A stretch of 64,000 nucleotides of DNA from Streptomyces luteolus (GTDB taxonomy: Bacteria; Actinomycetota; Actinomycetes; Streptomycetales; Streptomycetaceae): contig NZ_JASCIS010000012.1 in the NCBI RefSeq assembly GCF_029968015.1, positions 62,001-126,000 on the forward strand, in the 5' to 3' direction. Shown here piece after piece: positions 1-9,443 of this stretch. The position numbers were made by a program, and so were the translations under genes. Numbering within the stretch: position 1 is the first letter of the stretch; each line of letters begins with the position of its first letter. Below the pieces are notes generated by a model. The model was not told the origin of the DNA, did no database searches, and saw only the letters and a program-made list of their open reading frames with translations.

Positions 1-2
1 CC

Positions 3-365
3 GCCATCGCCAAGGGTGTTGAGGAGGCCAAGAAGCACTTCTTCAAGGTCCCCCGTATCCAGGGCACCATCCCGCACCCGATCCAGGGCGAGAAGGCCGC
101 GGGCGTCGTCCTGCTCAAGCCGGCTTCCCCCGGTACCGGTGTTATCGCCGGTGGCCCGGTGCGTGCCGTGCTCGAGTGCGCCGGCGTTCACGACATCCTG
201 TCGAAGTCCCTGGGCTCCGACAACGCGATCAACATCGTGCACGCGACCGTGGAGGCCCTGAAGGGTCTGCAGCGTCCCGAGGAGATCGCGGCTCGCCGTG
301 GTCTGCCGCTCGAGGACGTCGCTCCCGCGGCTCTGCTGCGTGCGCGTGCCGGGGCTGGTGCGTAA
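3..365 (+). CDS. rpsE: 30S ribosomal protein S5, C-terminal part (partial)
   Basis: The reading frame is open from the left edge to a TAA stop. The translation holds the S5 C-terminal domain, with [17 protein letters not shown] and [18 protein letters not shown] recognisable. The 5' part lies outside the window. S5 is a 30S protein that binds 16S rRNA near the decoding centre and helps accuracy. The stop overlaps the rpmD start (TAATG), which indicates translational coupling in the spc operon. An Ala-rich tail (RARAGAGA) ends the protein, as in other actinobacterial S5. Confidence 0.95.
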   Translation, partial: AIAKGVEEAKKHFFKVPRIQGTIPHPIQGEKAAGVVLLKPASPGTGVIAGGPVRAVLECAGVHDILSKSLGSDNAINIVHATVEALKGLQRPEEIAARRGLPLEDVAPAALLRARAGAGA

Positions 366-547
366 TGGCGCAGCTCAAGATCACGCAGACGAAGTCGTAC
401 ATCGGCAGCAAGCAGAACCACCGCGACACCCTGCGCTCCCTTGGTCTCAAGGGCATCAACACGCAGGTCGTCAAGGAGGACCGCCCCGAGTTCCGCGGCA
501 TGGTGCAGACCGTCCGCCACCTCGTGACGGTCGAGGAGGTCGACTGA
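365..547 (+). CDS. rpmD: 50S ribosomal protein L30
   Basis: A 60-residue protein starting [20 protein letters not shown] has the typical L30 size and signature ([17 protein letters not shown]). The ATG overlaps the rpsE stop by one base, and rplO begins one base after its stop, so the three genes form a tightly coupled unit. L30 is a small protein of the 50S subunit. The start is fixed by the overlap and the family N-terminus. Confidence 0.97.
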   Translation: MAQLKITQTKSYIGSKQNHRDTLRSLGLKGINTQVVKEDRPEFRGMVQTVRHLVTVEEVD

Positions 548-548
548 C

Positions 549-1004
549 ATGGCGGAGCAGAACCCGCTGAAGGTCCACAACCTCCGTCCGGCCCCCGGCG
601 CCAAGACCGCCAAGACCCGTGTCGGTCGTGGTGAGGCGTCGAAGGGTAAGACGGCCGGTCGTGGTACCAAGGGCACGAAGGCCCGTTACCAGGTTCCGGA
701 GCGCTTCGAGGGTGGCCAGATGCCGCTCCACATGCGCCTCCCGAAGCTGAAGGGCTTCAAGAACCCGTTCAAGACCGAGTTCCAGGTCGTGAACCTCGAC
801 AAGCTGGCCGCGCTCTACCCCGAGGGTGGAGAGGTCACCGTCGAGGGCCTCGTGGCCAAGGGTGCCGTTCGCAAGAACAGCCTCGTCAAGGTCCTGGGCC
901 AGGGCGAGGTCTCCGTGGCGCTGCAGGTGACGGTCGACGCCGTCTCCGGCTCCGCCAAGGAGAAGATCACCGCCGCGGGCGGTACCGTCACCGAGCTCGT
1001 CTGA
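549..1004 (+). CDS. rplO: 50S ribosomal protein L15
   Basis: A 151-residue protein with the L15 N-terminus ([20 protein letters not shown]) and the glycine/lysine-rich stretch [10 protein letters not shown] that threads into 23S rRNA. The length is normal for the family. It follows rpmD with a one-base gap. A strong hairpin follows at 1032-1085, so this may close the S5-L30-L15 transcript, or attenuate it, before secY. Confidence 0.97.
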   Translation: MAEQNPLKVHNLRPAPGAKTAKTRVGRGEASKGKTAGRGTKGTKARYQVPERFEGGQMPLHMRLPKLKGFKNPFKTEFQVVNLDKLAALYPEGGEVTVEGLVAKGAVRKNSLVKVLGQGEVSVALQVTVDAVSGSAKEKITAAGGTVTELV

Positions 1005-1031
1005 GTAACTCAGACGAGGTCGCGATGACTT

Positions 1032-1085
1032 GAACGATCCCACCGGGGATGCCTCACAAATGGGGCATCCCCGGTTGGTCGTTCC
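1032..1085 (+). terminator. hairpin between rplO and secY
   Basis: ACCGGGGATGCC at 1042-1053 pairs with GGCATCCCCGGT at 1064-1075, and the outer GAACGA/TCGTTC pair extends the stem. There is no clear T-run. This suits a streptomycete terminator or a read-through attenuator separating spc ribosomal genes from secY. The 150 bases that follow probably carry the secY promoter, which I cannot place with confidence. Confidence 0.5.
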
Positions 1086-1239
1086 AAGGGGGGCACGTAC
1101 GCCGGTAAGGTGGCGTGCACTTGCTACTTTCCGGGCGGTCTGCTTACGGCTCACCGCGCGGTTCTTGCCCTGAAACGTATTTGTCGATCCTCAAGACCGT
1201 CACCTCTGACGCAGTAGCGCGGGGGTCGCAGGAGGCACC

Positions 1240-2559
1240 GTGCTCACCGCGTTCGCCCGGGCGTTCAAAACGCCCGACCTGCGCAAGAAGCTGCTCTTCA
1301 CACTCGGCATGATCGTGATCTACCGGATCGGTGCGCACATCCCGATTCCGGGCGTCAGCTATACCAACGTCCAGGTCTGCATGGACCAGGCGAACCAGAG
1401 TCAGCAGGGTCTGCTGTCGCTGGTCAACATGTTCAGTGGTGGCGCGCTTCTCCAGATCACCATTTTCGCGTTGGGCATCATGCCGTACATCACGGCGAGC
1501 ATCATTCTGCAGCTGTTGACCGTGGTGATCCCGCGGCTCGAAGCGCTGAAGAAGGAAGGGCAGTCGGGCCAGGCCAAGATCACGCAGTACACGCGTTATC
1601 TGACGGTCGCCCTCGCCGTTCTGCAGGGCACCGGCCTTGTCGCCACCGCCCGTAGCGGCGCTCTGTTCCAGGGCTGCCCGGTCGCCAGCGAGATCGTTCC
1701 TGACCAGTCGATCTTCGTGACCATCACGATGGTCATCACGATGACCGCCGGTACGGCCGTGGTGATGTGGCTCGGCGAGCTCGTCACCGACCGCGGCATC
1801 GGCAACGGCATGTCGATCCTGATGTTCATCTCGATCGCGGCCGGCTTCCCCACCGCCCTGTGGGCCATCAAGCAGCAGGGTGACCTCGCGGGCGGCTGGA
1901 TCGAGTTCGGCACCGTGATCCTGGTGGGCCTGTTCATGGTCGGCCTGGTCGTCTTCGTCGAGCAGGCGCAGCGACGCATCCCGGTGCAGTACGCGAAGCG
2001 CATGATCGGTCGCCGTTCCTACGGCGGCACGTCGACGTACATCCCGCTGAAGGTGAACCAGGCGGGTGTGATTCCCGTCATCTTCGCTTCGTCGCTGCTC
2101 TACATTCCGGCGCTGATCGTGCAGTTCTCCGGCAATTCTCAGGCCGGCTGGGCCCAGTGGATCCGGAACAATCTGGAGCCAACGGACGCTCCGGTGCACA
2201 TCACGCTTTACTTCCTTCTGATCGTCTTTTTCGCCTTCTTCTACGTGGCTATCTCGTTCAACCCCGAGGAAGTCGCGGACAACATGAAGAAGTATGGTGG
2301 CTTCATCCCGGGCATCCGGGCTGGCCGACCCACTGCTGAGTACCTGAGCTACGTGCTCAACCGGATCACCTGGCCGGGGTCGCTGTACTTGGGCCTTATT
2401 GCTCTCGTGCCGACGATGGCGTTGGCGGGCTTCGGAGCGAACCAGAACTTCCCGTTCGGCGGGACAAGCATCCTGATCATCGTGGGTGTGGGTCTGGAGA
2501 CCGTGAAGCAGATCGAGAGCCAGCTCCAGCAGCGTAATTACGAAGGGTTCCTCCGCTGA
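1240..2559 (+). CDS. secY: Sec translocase channel subunit SecY
   Basis: A 439-residue polytopic membrane protein with the SecY family start (LTAFARAFKTPDLRKKLLFT), plug-region residues and the conserved cytoplasmic loops (EEVADNMKKYGGFIPGIRAG). It forms the protein-conducting channel with SecE and SecG and works with SecA at the cytoplasmic membrane. The GTG start is preceded by GGAGG at a good distance (1231-1235). The stop overlaps the adk ATG (TGATG), so adk is translationally coupled. Length and about ten hydrophobic segments are normal. Confidence 0.97.
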   Translation: MLTAFARAFKTPDLRKKLLFTLGMIVIYRIGAHIPIPGVSYTNVQVCMDQANQSQQGLLSLVNMFSGGALLQITIFALGIMPYITASIILQLLTVVIPRLEALKKEGQSGQAKITQYTRYLTVALAVLQGTGLVATARSGALFQGCPVASEIVPDQSIFVTITMVITMTAGTAVVMWLGELVTDRGIGNGMSILMFISIAAGFPTALWAIKQQGDLAGGWIEFGTVILVGLFMVGLVVFVEQAQRRIPVQYAKRMIGRRSYGGTSTYIPLKVNQAGVIPVIFASSLLYIPALIVQFSGNSQAGWAQWIRNNLEPTDAPVHITLYFLLIVFFAFFYVAISFNPEEVADNMKKYGGFIPGIRAGRPTAEYLSYVLNRITWPGSLYLGLIALVPTMALAGFGANQNFPFGGTSILIIVGVGLETVKQIESQLQQRNYEGFLR

Positions 2560-3212
2560 TGCGTATCGTCCTTGTCGGGCCGCCCGGTGCGGGCAAGGGA
2601 ACGCAGGCCGCGTTCCTGGCCAAGAACCTGTCGATCCCGCACATCTCCACGGGCGACCTGTTCCGCGCCAACATCAGCCAGCAGACGGAGCTGGGCAAGC
2701 TGGCCAAGTCCTACATGGACGCCGGCAACCTGGTTCCGGACGAGGTCACCATCGGCATGGCCAAGGACCGCATGGCGCAGCAGGACGCCGTGAACGGCTT
2801 CCTGCTCGACGGCTTCCCCCGCAATGTCTCGCAGGCCGAGTCGCTCGACGAGGCGCTCAAGGTCGACGGTGTGAAGCTGGACGCGGTCCTGGACCTGGAG
2901 GTCCCAGAGGACGAGGTGGTCAAGCGCATCGCCGGCCGCCGCATCTGCCGCAACGACTCGGCGCACGTCTCCCACGTCGAGTACAAGCAGCCCAAGGCCG
3001 AGGGCGTCTGCGACGTCTGCGGCGGCGAGCTGTACCAGCGCGGTGACGACAAGGAAGAGACCGTACGCAAGCGTCTCGAGGTCTACCACCGCGAGACCGA
3101 GCCGATCATCGACCACTACCGGGCCCAGGGCCTGGTGGTCACCATCTCCGCGCTCGGCGAGGTCGCCGACGTGACGGACCGGGCGATGGCGGCGCTGCAG
3201 AAGTCCGCCTAG
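2559..3212 (+). CDS. adk: adenylate kinase
   Basis: A 217-residue nucleotide kinase with the P-loop GPPGAGKGTQ at residues 7-16, the AMP-binding STGDLFR and the DGFPR motif. It converts ATP + AMP to 2 ADP in the cytoplasm. The long LID domain has CRND and CDVC, a metal-site pattern with Asp replacing one of the four ligands. The start is fixed by the overlap with the secY stop. The secY-adk-map order is the classic spc-operon tail. Confidence 0.97.
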   Translation: MRIVLVGPPGAGKGTQAAFLAKNLSIPHISTGDLFRANISQQTELGKLAKSYMDAGNLVPDEVTIGMAKDRMAQQDAVNGFLLDGFPRNVSQAESLDEALKVDGVKLDAVLDLEVPEDEVVKRIAGRRICRNDSAHVSHVEYKQPKAEGVCDVCGGELYQRGDDKEETVRKRLEVYHRETEPIIDHYRAQGLVVTISALGEVADVTDRAMAALQKSA

Positions 3213-3259
3213 GACGCGGCGGCTGCGTAGCGGCACAACCACACAGCAGCATGCAGAAC

Positions 3260-3297
3260 GTACGGCCGCGGTGACCGATTGGTCCCCGCGGCCGTAC
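3260..3297 (+). terminator. hairpin between adk and map
   Basis: A perfect 12-bp inverted repeat (GTACGGCCGCGG at 3260-3271 with CCGCGGCCGTAC at 3286-3297) lies in the 156-base gap. There is no T-tract, so termination is likely but not certain. It could reduce read-through from secY-adk into map. Confidence 0.45.
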
Positions 3298-3368
3298 TGT
3301 TGAGGTCCAGCGGTATCAGATCCAGCAGCGGTAGTACCGAGAACAGCGGCGGAAGGCACAGCAAGGTC

Positions 3369-4205
3369 ATGGTGGAGATCAAGACTCCCGAGCAGATCGC
3401 GAAGATGCGTGAGGCGGGCCTTGTCGTCGCCGCCATCCACGAGGCCACCCGCGAGGCGGCCGTCCCGGGTGCCACCACGAAGGACCTGGACGACGTGGCG
3501 CGCAAGGTGCTCGCGGAGCACGGCGCGAAGTCCAACTTCCTTGGCTACGGCGGCTTCCCGGCCACGATCTGCACGTCCAAGAACGAGGTCGTCGTGCACG
3601 GCATCCCGAGCGAGGACGTCGTCCTGGAGGACGGCGACATCATCTCGATCGACTGCGGCGCGATCATCGACGGCTGGCACGGTGACGCCGCGTACACCGC
3701 GTTCGTGGGTTCCGGGCACGCGCCCGAGCTGGTCGAGCTGTCGCGGGTCACCGAGGAGTCGATGTGGGCCGGCCTCGCGGCGATGAAGCTCGGCAACCGG
3801 CTTGTCGACATCTCCAAGGCCGTCGAGTCCTACATCCGCCGCCAGCCGCGCCCGGCCACCGGTAAGTACGGCATCGTCGAGGACTACGGCGGCCACGGCA
3901 TCGGCTCGCAGATGCACATGGACCCGCACGTCCTGAACTACGTCGAGCGCCGCCGCGGCCGCGGCCCGAAGCTGGTGCCCGGCATGTGCCTGGCCATCGA
4001 GCCGATGGTGAGCCTCGGCACGCCGCGTACGAATGTGCTCGAGGACGACTGGACGGTGGTCACGACCGACGGCACCTGGTCCTCGCACTGGGAGCACTCG
4101 ATCGCGCTGACCGAGCAGGGCCCCCTGGTCCTCACCGCCCGCGACGGCGGCAAGGCGAAGCTCGCGGAGTACGGGGTCACGGTGGCTCCGGATCCGTTGG
4201 GCTGA
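3369..4205 (+). CDS. map: type I methionine aminopeptidase
   Basis: A 278-residue protein starting MVEIKTPEQIAKMREAGLV. The pita-bread fold metal ligands are visible in IDCGAIIDGWHGDAAYTAF (two Asp), GGHGIGSQMH (His), AIEPM (Glu) and the C-terminal EHSIALTE (Glu). It removes the initiator Met from nascent proteins. An upstream in-frame start at 3279 lies inside the intergenic hairpin and gives a non-conserved leader, so ATG 3369 is preferred. Confidence 0.95.
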   Translation: MVEIKTPEQIAKMREAGLVVAAIHEATREAAVPGATTKDLDDVARKVLAEHGAKSNFLGYGGFPATICTSKNEVVVHGIPSEDVVLEDGDIISIDCGAIIDGWHGDAAYTAFVGSGHAPELVELSRVTEESMWAGLAAMKLGNRLVDISKAVESYIRRQPRPATGKYGIVEDYGGHGIGSQMHMDPHVLNYVERRRGRGPKLVPGMCLAIEPMVSLGTPRTNVLEDDWTVVTTDGTWSSHWEHSIALTEQGPLVLTARDGGKAKLAEYGVTVAPDPLG

Positions 4206-4429
4206 TCGTCGGCGGAGTGCGGGGCACGACTGCCCCCCGACCCGTTGGCCCAGTGATCCGCTTAAGGATCTCCCGTTCGGGGCATTCTCTCTGGATTCGT
4301 CTTTCCGAGTGCTCTGACGTAGACTGACTCGTCGGCTCTCGTGTATCCGCATGTCTGCATGCAAAACCGCATGTCAGACGGGCGGCCAGCGAAGAAGTCG
4401 ATCAAGGTAGTCGATTCGAAGGGCAAAGC

Positions 4430-4651
4430 GTGGCCAAGAAGCAAGGTGCCATCGAGATCGAGGGCACTGTCGTCGAGTCTCTGCCGAACGCCATGTTCAA
4501 GGTCGAGCTCCAGAACGGCCACCAGGTCCTGGCACACATCAGCGGCAAGATGCGCATGCACTACATCCGCATCCTCCCTGACGACCGGGTCGTGGTGGAG
4601 CTGTCTCCGTACGACCTGACGCGTGGCCGGATCGTCTACCGGTACAAGTAG
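4430..4651 (+). CDS. infA: translation initiation factor IF-1
   Basis: A 73-residue S1/OB-fold protein with the invariant IF-1 core ([21 protein letters not shown] and [21 protein letters not shown] residues). It binds the 30S A site during initiation. The GTG start gives [11 protein letters not shown], the standard N-terminus. The 224 bases upstream are non-coding and probably carry the promoter for infA-rpmJ-rpsM-rpsK; TAGACT near 4320 is a possible -10 but no convincing -35 was seen. Confidence 0.97.
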   Translation: MAKKQGAIEIEGTVVESLPNAMFKVELQNGHQVLAHISGKMRMHYIRILPDDRVVVELSPYDLTRGRIVYRYK

Positions 4652-4711
4652 ATCTTGCCTGCATCCCGCTCTTCGCGGGGTGGTGGCACCTGACCCGGAG
4701 AACCTCACCCA

Positions 4712-4825
4712 ATGAAGGTCAAGCCGAGCGTCAAGAAGATCTGCGACAAGTGCAGGGTGATTCGCCGTCACGGCCGAGTCATGATCATCTGCGACAACCC
4801 GCGCCACAAGCAGCGCCAGGGCTGA
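4712..4825 (+). CDS. rpmJ: 50S ribosomal protein L36, zinc-binding form
   Basis: A 37-residue [23 protein letters not shown] onward, ending in RHKQRQG. It keeps the full zinc ribbon ligands C11, C14, C27 and H32, so this is the C+ (zinc-dependent) version. It is in the standard position between infA and rpsM. Streptomycetes often carry a second, zinc-independent L36 elsewhere; it is not in this window. Confidence 0.96.
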   Translation: MKVKPSVKKICDKCRVIRRHGRVMIICDNPRHKQRQG

Positions 4826-5023
4826 CGCAGGTCTGCATCCGCAGATCTTCGCGCGACGCATAGCGATACGTACATACGCAGGACCCGCCTCTCTTCAGTG
4901 ATGGAGGGCGACACCCCCGGTCGGAGGCCGGGGACCCGGTTCGTACCGAAGCCTCGTCAGAGGTGGACGGCGGGCGGGAGCGGCCCTGTGGAAGACCTCC
5001 GAAGAATCAACTGGAGCCATTAA

Positions 5024-5404
5024 ATGGCACGCGTTTCCGGTGTTGACATCCCGCGCGAAAAGCGCGTGGAGGTCGCCCTCACCTACGTGTTCGGCATTGG
5101 CCGGACGCTCTCCCAGCAGACGCTGGCCGCCACCGGCGTGAACCCGAACACCCGCGTTCGTGACCTGGCCGAAGAGGACCTGGTCAAGATCCGCGAGTTC
5201 GTGGACAACAACATCAAGACCGAGGGTGACCTCCGTCGTGAGGTTCAGGCCGACATCCGCCGCAAGGTCGAGATCGGCTGCTACCAGGGTCTGCGTCACC
5301 GTCGTGGCCTGCCCGTGCACGGTCAGCGCACCAGCACCAACGCTCGCACCCGCAAGGGCCCGCGTCGCGCCATCGCCGGTAAGAAGAAGCCGGGCAAGAA
5401 GTAG
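5024..5404 (+). CDS. rpsM: 30S ribosomal protein S13
   Basis: A 126-residue protein with the S13 start ([20 protein letters not shown]), the helix-two-turn-helix region and the Lys/Arg-rich tail ([15 protein letters not shown]) that reaches the P-site tRNA. Length is normal. It is 198 bases after rpmJ and 64 bases before rpsK, in the alpha operon. Confidence 0.97.
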   Translation: MARVSGVDIPREKRVEVALTYVFGIGRTLSQQTLAATGVNPNTRVRDLAEEDLVKIREFVDNNIKTEGDLRREVQADIRRKVEIGCYQGLRHRRGLPVHGQRTSTNARTRKGPRRAIAGKKKPGKK

Positions 5405-5468
5405 TCCGCAGCGGACGCTCGTCAGCGGTCTTCGCTGTAGGACCGACCACCTCCCGTAGGAGTATGAG

Positions 5469-5873
5469 ATGCCCCCCAAGGGTCGTCAGGGCGCTGCCAA
5501 GAAGGTGCGCCGCAAGGAAAAGAAGAACGTCGCTCACGGCCACGCGCACATCAAGAGCACGTTCAACAACACGATCGTGTCCATCACGGACCCGACCGGC
5601 AACGTGATCTCGTGGGCCTCCGCCGGCCACGTCGGCTTCAAGGGCTCGCGCAAGTCCACGCCGTTCGCCGCGCAGATGGCCGCCGAGTCGGCTGCCCGCC
5701 GCGCCCAGGAGCACGGCATGCGCAAGGTCGACGTCTTCGTCAAGGGCCCGGGTTCCGGTCGTGAGACCGCCATCCGCTCCCTGCAGGCCACCGGCCTCGA
5801 GGTCGGCTCGATCCAGGACGTCACGCCGACGCCGCACAACGGCTGCCGTCCGCCCAAGCGCCGCCGCGTCTGA
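5469..5873 (+). CDS. rpsK: 30S ribosomal protein S11
   Basis: A 134-residue protein with the S11 core ([40 protein letters not shown], and the C-terminal [16 protein letters not shown]). It sits on the 30S platform. RBS GTAGGAG lies just upstream of the ATG. In many bacteria rpsD follows here; in this window rpoA follows directly after a hairpin, so rpsD must be elsewhere. Confidence 0.97.
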   Translation: MPPKGRQGAAKKVRRKEKKNVAHGHAHIKSTFNNTIVSITDPTGNVISWASAGHVGFKGSRKSTPFAAQMAAESAARRAQEHGMRKVDVFVKGPGSGRETAIRSLQATGLEVGSIQDVTPTPHNGCRPPKRRRV

Positions 5874-5911
5874 CCTTCGGGTCGTCGCAGGCCGCTTGGT
5901 CTGAGGATTTC

Positions 5912-5943
5912 GGGCGGTACGGCTCTTTCGGGTCGTGCCGCCC
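5912..5943 (+). terminator. hairpin between rpsK and rpoA
   Basis: GGGCGGTACG (5912-5921) pairs with CGTGCCGCCC (5934-5943), ten pairs with one G-T wobble and a 12-base loop. It occupies the slot where rpsD lies in many genomes. It could be a partial terminator or attenuator that sets rpoA level independently of S11. Confidence 0.4.
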
Positions 5944-6004
5944 GTACCCTTGTAGTGCTAGTCGGGCATCAAATAGCGGGTGCCCCTGACTGAAGGAACG
6001 CAAC

Positions 6005-7027
6005 ATGCTGATTGCTCAGCGTCCCTCGTTGACCGAAGAGGTCGTCGACGAATTCCGCTCCCGGTTCGTGATCGAGCCGCTGGAGCCGGGCTTCGGCTAC
6101 ACCCTCGGCAACTCCCTCCGCCGCACCCTCCTCTCGTCGATCCCCGGCGCCGCTGTCACCAGCATCCGGATCGACGGTGTCCTGCACGAGTTCACCACCG
6201 TGCCGGGCGTCAAGGAGGACGTCACCGACCTCATCCTCAACATCAAGCAGCTGGTCGTCTCGTCCGAGCACGACGAGCCCGTGGTGATGTACCTGCGCAA
6301 GCAGGGCCCGGGTCTGGTCACCGCCGCCGACATCGCGCCCCCGGCCGGTGTCGAGGTGCACAACCCCGACCTCGTCCTCGCCACCCTCAACGGCAAGGGC
6401 AAGCTGGAGATGGAGCTGACCGTCGAGCGCGGTCGCGGTTACGTCTCCGCCGTGCAGAACAAGCAGGTGGGCCAGGAGATCGGCCGTATCCCGGTCGACT
6501 CCATCTACTCGCCGGTTCTCAAGGTCACGTACAAGGTCGAGGCCACGCGTGTCGAGCAGCGCACCGACTTCGACAAGCTGATCGTCGACGTCGAGACCAA
6601 GCAGGCCATGCGCCCGCGTGACGCCATGGCGTCCGCCGGCAAGACCCTGGTCGAGCTGTTCGGTCTGGCCCGCGAGCTCAACATCGACGCCGAGGGCATC
6701 GACATGGGCCCGTCCCCGACGGACGCCGCCCTGGCCGCCGATCTGGCGCTGCCGATCGAGGAGCTGGAGCTCACCGTTCGGTCGTACAACTGCCTCAAGC
6801 GCGAGGGCATCCACTCCGTGGGTGAGCTCGTGGCTCGTTCCGAGGCCGACCTGCTCGACATCCGCAACTTCGGTGCGAAGTCGATCGACGAGGTCAAGGC
6901 GAAGCTGGCGGGTATGGGCCTGGCGCTCAAGGACTCGCCTCCCGGCTTCGACCCGACCGCCGCCGCGGACGCCTTCGGCGCGGACGACGACGCGGACGCC
7001 GGTTTCGTGGAGACCGAGCAGTACTGA
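6005..7027 (+). CDS. rpoA: RNA polymerase alpha subunit
   Basis: A 340-residue protein with the N-terminal assembly domain ([40 protein letters not shown]) and the C-terminal DNA-binding domain ([35 protein letters not shown]). The C-terminal domain contacts UP elements and activators. An acidic tail ([12 protein letters not shown]) ends the protein, as in other streptomycetes. Start and length are normal; RBS GAAGGAA lies just upstream. Confidence 0.98.
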   Translation: MLIAQRPSLTEEVVDEFRSRFVIEPLEPGFGYTLGNSLRRTLLSSIPGAAVTSIRIDGVLHEFTTVPGVKEDVTDLILNIKQLVVSSEHDEPVVMYLRKQGPGLVTAADIAPPAGVEVHNPDLVLATLNGKGKLEMELTVERGRGYVSAVQNKQVGQEIGRIPVDSIYSPVLKVTYKVEATRVEQRTDFDKLIVDVETKQAMRPRDAMASAGKTLVELFGLARELNIDAEGIDMGPSPTDAALAADLALPIEELELTVRSYNCLKREGIHSVGELVARSEADLLDIRNFGAKSIDEVKAKLAGMGLALKDSPPGFDPTAAADAFGADDDADAGFVETEQY

Positions 7028-7107
7028 TTGCTGCCCGCAGGCGTCCGTCTGCGGGGCCCTGACTCCGGTACCTGATACGGCCGGGGCAGACACTGAGGAG
7101 AAACACC

Positions 7108-7563
7108 ATGCCGAAGCCCGCCAAGGGTGCCCGTATGGGCGGCAGCGCGTCGCACGAGAAGGCGATGCTGGCGAACCTCGCCAAGTCGCTCTTCGAGCAC
7201 GGCCGCATCACCACCACCGAGGCCAAGGCGCGCCGTCTGCGTCCGGTCGCGGAGCGCCTGATCACCAAGGCGAAGAAGGGCGACATCCACAACCGTCGCC
7301 AGGTGCTGCAGACCATCACGGACAAGAGCATCGTGCACACGCTCTTCACCGAGATCGGCCCGCGGTACGAGAACCGCCCGGGTGGTTACACCCGTATCAC
7401 CAAGATCGGTAACCGCCGTGGCGACAACGCGCCCATGGCCGTCATCGAGCTGGTGGAGGCCCTGACCGTGGCCCAGGAGGCCACCGGTGAGGCCGAGGCC
7501 GCGACGAAGCGTGCCGCCAAGGACGCCGAGGCTGCTCCGGCGGCGGAGTCCACGGAGGCCTGA
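7108..7563 (+). CDS. rplQ: 50S ribosomal protein L17
   Basis: A 151-residue protein with the L17 signature ([40 protein letters not shown]). The last 30 or so residues form an Ala/Glu-rich extension ([20 protein letters not shown]) beyond the core fold, seen in actinobacterial L17. It lies at the polypeptide exit. RBS GAGGAG precedes the ATG, and an intrinsic terminator follows at 7584-7618. Confidence 0.97.
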   Translation: MPKPAKGARMGGSASHEKAMLANLAKSLFEHGRITTTEAKARRLRPVAERLITKAKKGDIHNRRQVLQTITDKSIVHTLFTEIGPRYENRPGGYTRITKIGNRRGDNAPMAVIELVEALTVAQEATGEAEAATKRAAKDAEAAPAAESTEA

Positions 7564-7583
7564 GCCTCCGGCTCCGGGTCTTG

Positions 7584-7618
7584 AGCGGGTCCACCCCTTT
7601 GCGGGTGGGCCCGCTTTT
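7584..7618 (+). terminator. intrinsic terminator of the alpha operon
   Basis: AGCGGGTCCACCC pairs with GGGTGGGCCCGCT (one wobble) around a short loop, followed directly by TTTT. This is the clearest Rho-independent terminator in the ribosomal region and lies 21 bases after the rplQ stop. Confidence 0.78.
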
Positions 7619-7650
7619 CGTTCCCACAGCGGTGAGAATGGGTGTTCTGG

Positions 7651-8526
7651 GTGAGTGATGAAGTGGCCGACGGGTTCGTACGCGTACGGCTCGATCTGTC
7701 GTACGACGGCAAGGGCTTCTCCGGCTGGGCCAAGCAGCGCGAGGGGCAGCGGACCGTCCAGGGGGAGATCGAGGACGCGCTGCGTACGGTGACCCGGTCG
7801 AAGGAGACCTTCGAGCTGACCGTCGCCGGGCGGACCGACTCCGGGGTGCACGCGCGCGGGCAGGTGGCGCACGTCGACCTGCCCGAGGAGCTGTGGGCAG
7901 AGCACGCGGAGAAGCTGCTGCGCCGCCTTGCCGGGCGGCTGCCGCACGATGTGCGGGTGTGGAAGGCCGAAGAGGCGCCCACCGGCTTCAACGCGCGGTT
8001 CTCGGCGATCTGGCGGCGGTACGCGTACCGCGTCACCGACCACCCCGGCGGTGTCGACCCGCTGCTGCGCGGCCATGTGCTGTGGCACGACTGGGAGTTG
8101 GACGTCGACGCGATGAACACGGCGGCCCGGCAGCTGATCGGCGAGCACGACTTCGCGGCGTACTGCAAGAAGCGCGAGGGCGCCACGACCATTCGTACGC
8201 TGCAGGAACTCAGCCTGGTGCGCGGTGAGGACGGGATCGTCACCGCGACCGTGCGGGCCGACGCCTTCTGCCACAACATGGTGCGCTCGCTGATCGGCGC
8301 GCTGCTGTTCGTCGGCGACGGCCACCGGGACACCGACTGGCCGGGCAAGGTGCTCGCCGCGCGGGTGCGGGACTCGGCCGTGCATGTCGTACGGCCGCAC
8401 GGCCTGACCCTGGAGGAAGTCGGCTACCCCGCCGACGCGTTGCTCGCCGCCCGCAACCGGGAGGCGCGCAACAAGCGTTCGCTGCCGGGGGATTCCGCTG
8501 GGCTAGCCGAGGCCGGCTGCTGCTGA
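7651..8526 (+). CDS. truA: tRNA pseudouridine(38-40) synthase TruA
   Basis: A 291-residue protein with [16 protein letters not shown] at the N-terminus and the catalytic-Asp motif [16 protein letters not shown]. It makes pseudouridine at positions 38-40 of the tRNA anticodon arm. GTG 7651 gives [17 protein letters not shown] 7642 is also possible. truA often follows rplQ. Its last 24 bases overlap the end of the convergent gene at 8503-9357. Confidence 0.93.
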   Translation: MSDEVADGFVRVRLDLSYDGKGFSGWAKQREGQRTVQGEIEDALRTVTRSKETFELTVAGRTDSGVHARGQVAHVDLPEELWAEHAEKLLRRLAGRLPHDVRVWKAEEAPTGFNARFSAIWRRYAYRVTDHPGGVDPLLRGHVLWHDWELDVDAMNTAARQLIGEHDFAAYCKKREGATTIRTLQELSLVRGEDGIVTATVRADAFCHNMVRSLIGALLFVGDGHRDTDWPGKVLAARVRDSAVHVVRPHGLTLEEVGYPADALLAARNREARNKRSLPGDSAGLAEAGCC

Positions 8527-9357
8527 GGCCTGCATCGCGCCGCGCTTGTGGATCTGCTGGAAGGCGAGCCCCTGCAGGTCCTTGGCGATGGCGAAGACCT
8601 TCTCGTCCTTGTTCGTGACCGCCTTGCCGTTGGTGAATCCGGCGGTCGTGAAGTAGCCGTAGCGGCCGTAGGAGTTGATGGTCGTGAAGCACGTCGACGT
8701 ACGGCAGAAGGACGGGACGCCCTTGCCGGGGAGGGACATGACGTTGCCCTTCTTGTCCGCCTCGTCCTTCGCCTTGTCGGCCTGCTTCTCGTTCTCGAAG
8801 ACCGCGACGCCGATGGTCACGGCGACGCCGTCCTTCACGTACGTGACGCGCATCAGGCGCTCGCAGTCGTTGGCGTTCAGGACCGGGCCGAGCGTGCCCT
8901 GGGTGGCGTCCGCGCACTTCTTGGTGGCGGTCGAATCGCCCTTCTTGTAGACCTCGCTGCCCTTGGTGAACTTCTTGCCGGGGAACAGCGAGTCCACGGA
9001 CAGCGGAGCCTTGTCCTTCTTCGCGTCGGAGATGAACTCCTTGGGGTCCGGCGGGGGCGGCGCTTTGGTCTCGGCGAACGTCGGGCCGGCCGAGGAGGTG
9101 CTGTTCGGGATCTCCTCGGAGGCGGGCAGGTCGTCGGGGTTCTTCGCCTGGTTCTTGCCGTTGGCGGTGACGACGGCGGTGGCGACGATGCCGGCGATCA
9201 CGGCCGTCGCCAGCGCGCCGCCGCCGATCATCAGCCACTTCTTGCGCCGGTTGCGGGACTCGGAGGCCTCCGCGAGCGCAGCCCAGTCGGGCGCCTGCGA
9301 CTGGGGTTCCTGCGGTGCGCCGGGGCCCCACTGAGGCCCCCCTTGCCCAAAGCTCAT
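8503..9357 (-). CDS. membrane-anchored protein of unknown function
   Basis: A 284-residue protein starting [20 protein letters not shown]. About 45 hydrophilic Pro/Gln-rich residues precede one transmembrane helix ([20 protein letters not shown]), and the rest is an exported domain with four Cys ([20 protein letters not shown]), which could form disulfides. I do not recognise a catalytic motif; a small lipoprotein/DUF3558-like fold is conceivable but not shown. It is convergent with truA and overlaps it by 24 bases. Upstream in-frame starts are possible, but ATG 9357 is followed by a plausible cytoplasmic leader. Confidence 0.8.
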   Translation of the reverse strand: MSFGQGGPQWGPGAPQEPQSQAPDWAALAEASESRNRRKKWLMIGGGALATAVIAGIVATAVVTANGKNQAKNPDDLPASEEIPNSTSSAGPTFAETKAPPPPDPKEFISDAKKDKAPLSVDSLFPGKKFTKGSEVYKKGDSTATKKCADATQGTLGPVLNANDCERLMRVTYVKDGVAVTIGVAVFENEKQADKAKDEADKKGNVMSLPGKGVPSFCRTSTCFTTINSYGRYGYFTTAGFTNGKAVTNKDEKVFAIAKDLQGLAFQQIHKRGAMQASAAAGLG

Positions 9358-9443
9358 GGGGCGCATCCTAAGGGTTGAGCCGGAGGGGAGGGAGCGCGCG
9401 TTACGCACGGGTGATGTGGGCTTCGCGACCTAGCCTCGCCTCC

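Noticed and set aside
8503..8526. The 24-base overlap of truA with the opposite gene as a sign of a wrong call.
   Set aside because: Both C-termini read well in their frames, and short convergent overlaps are common in dense genomes.
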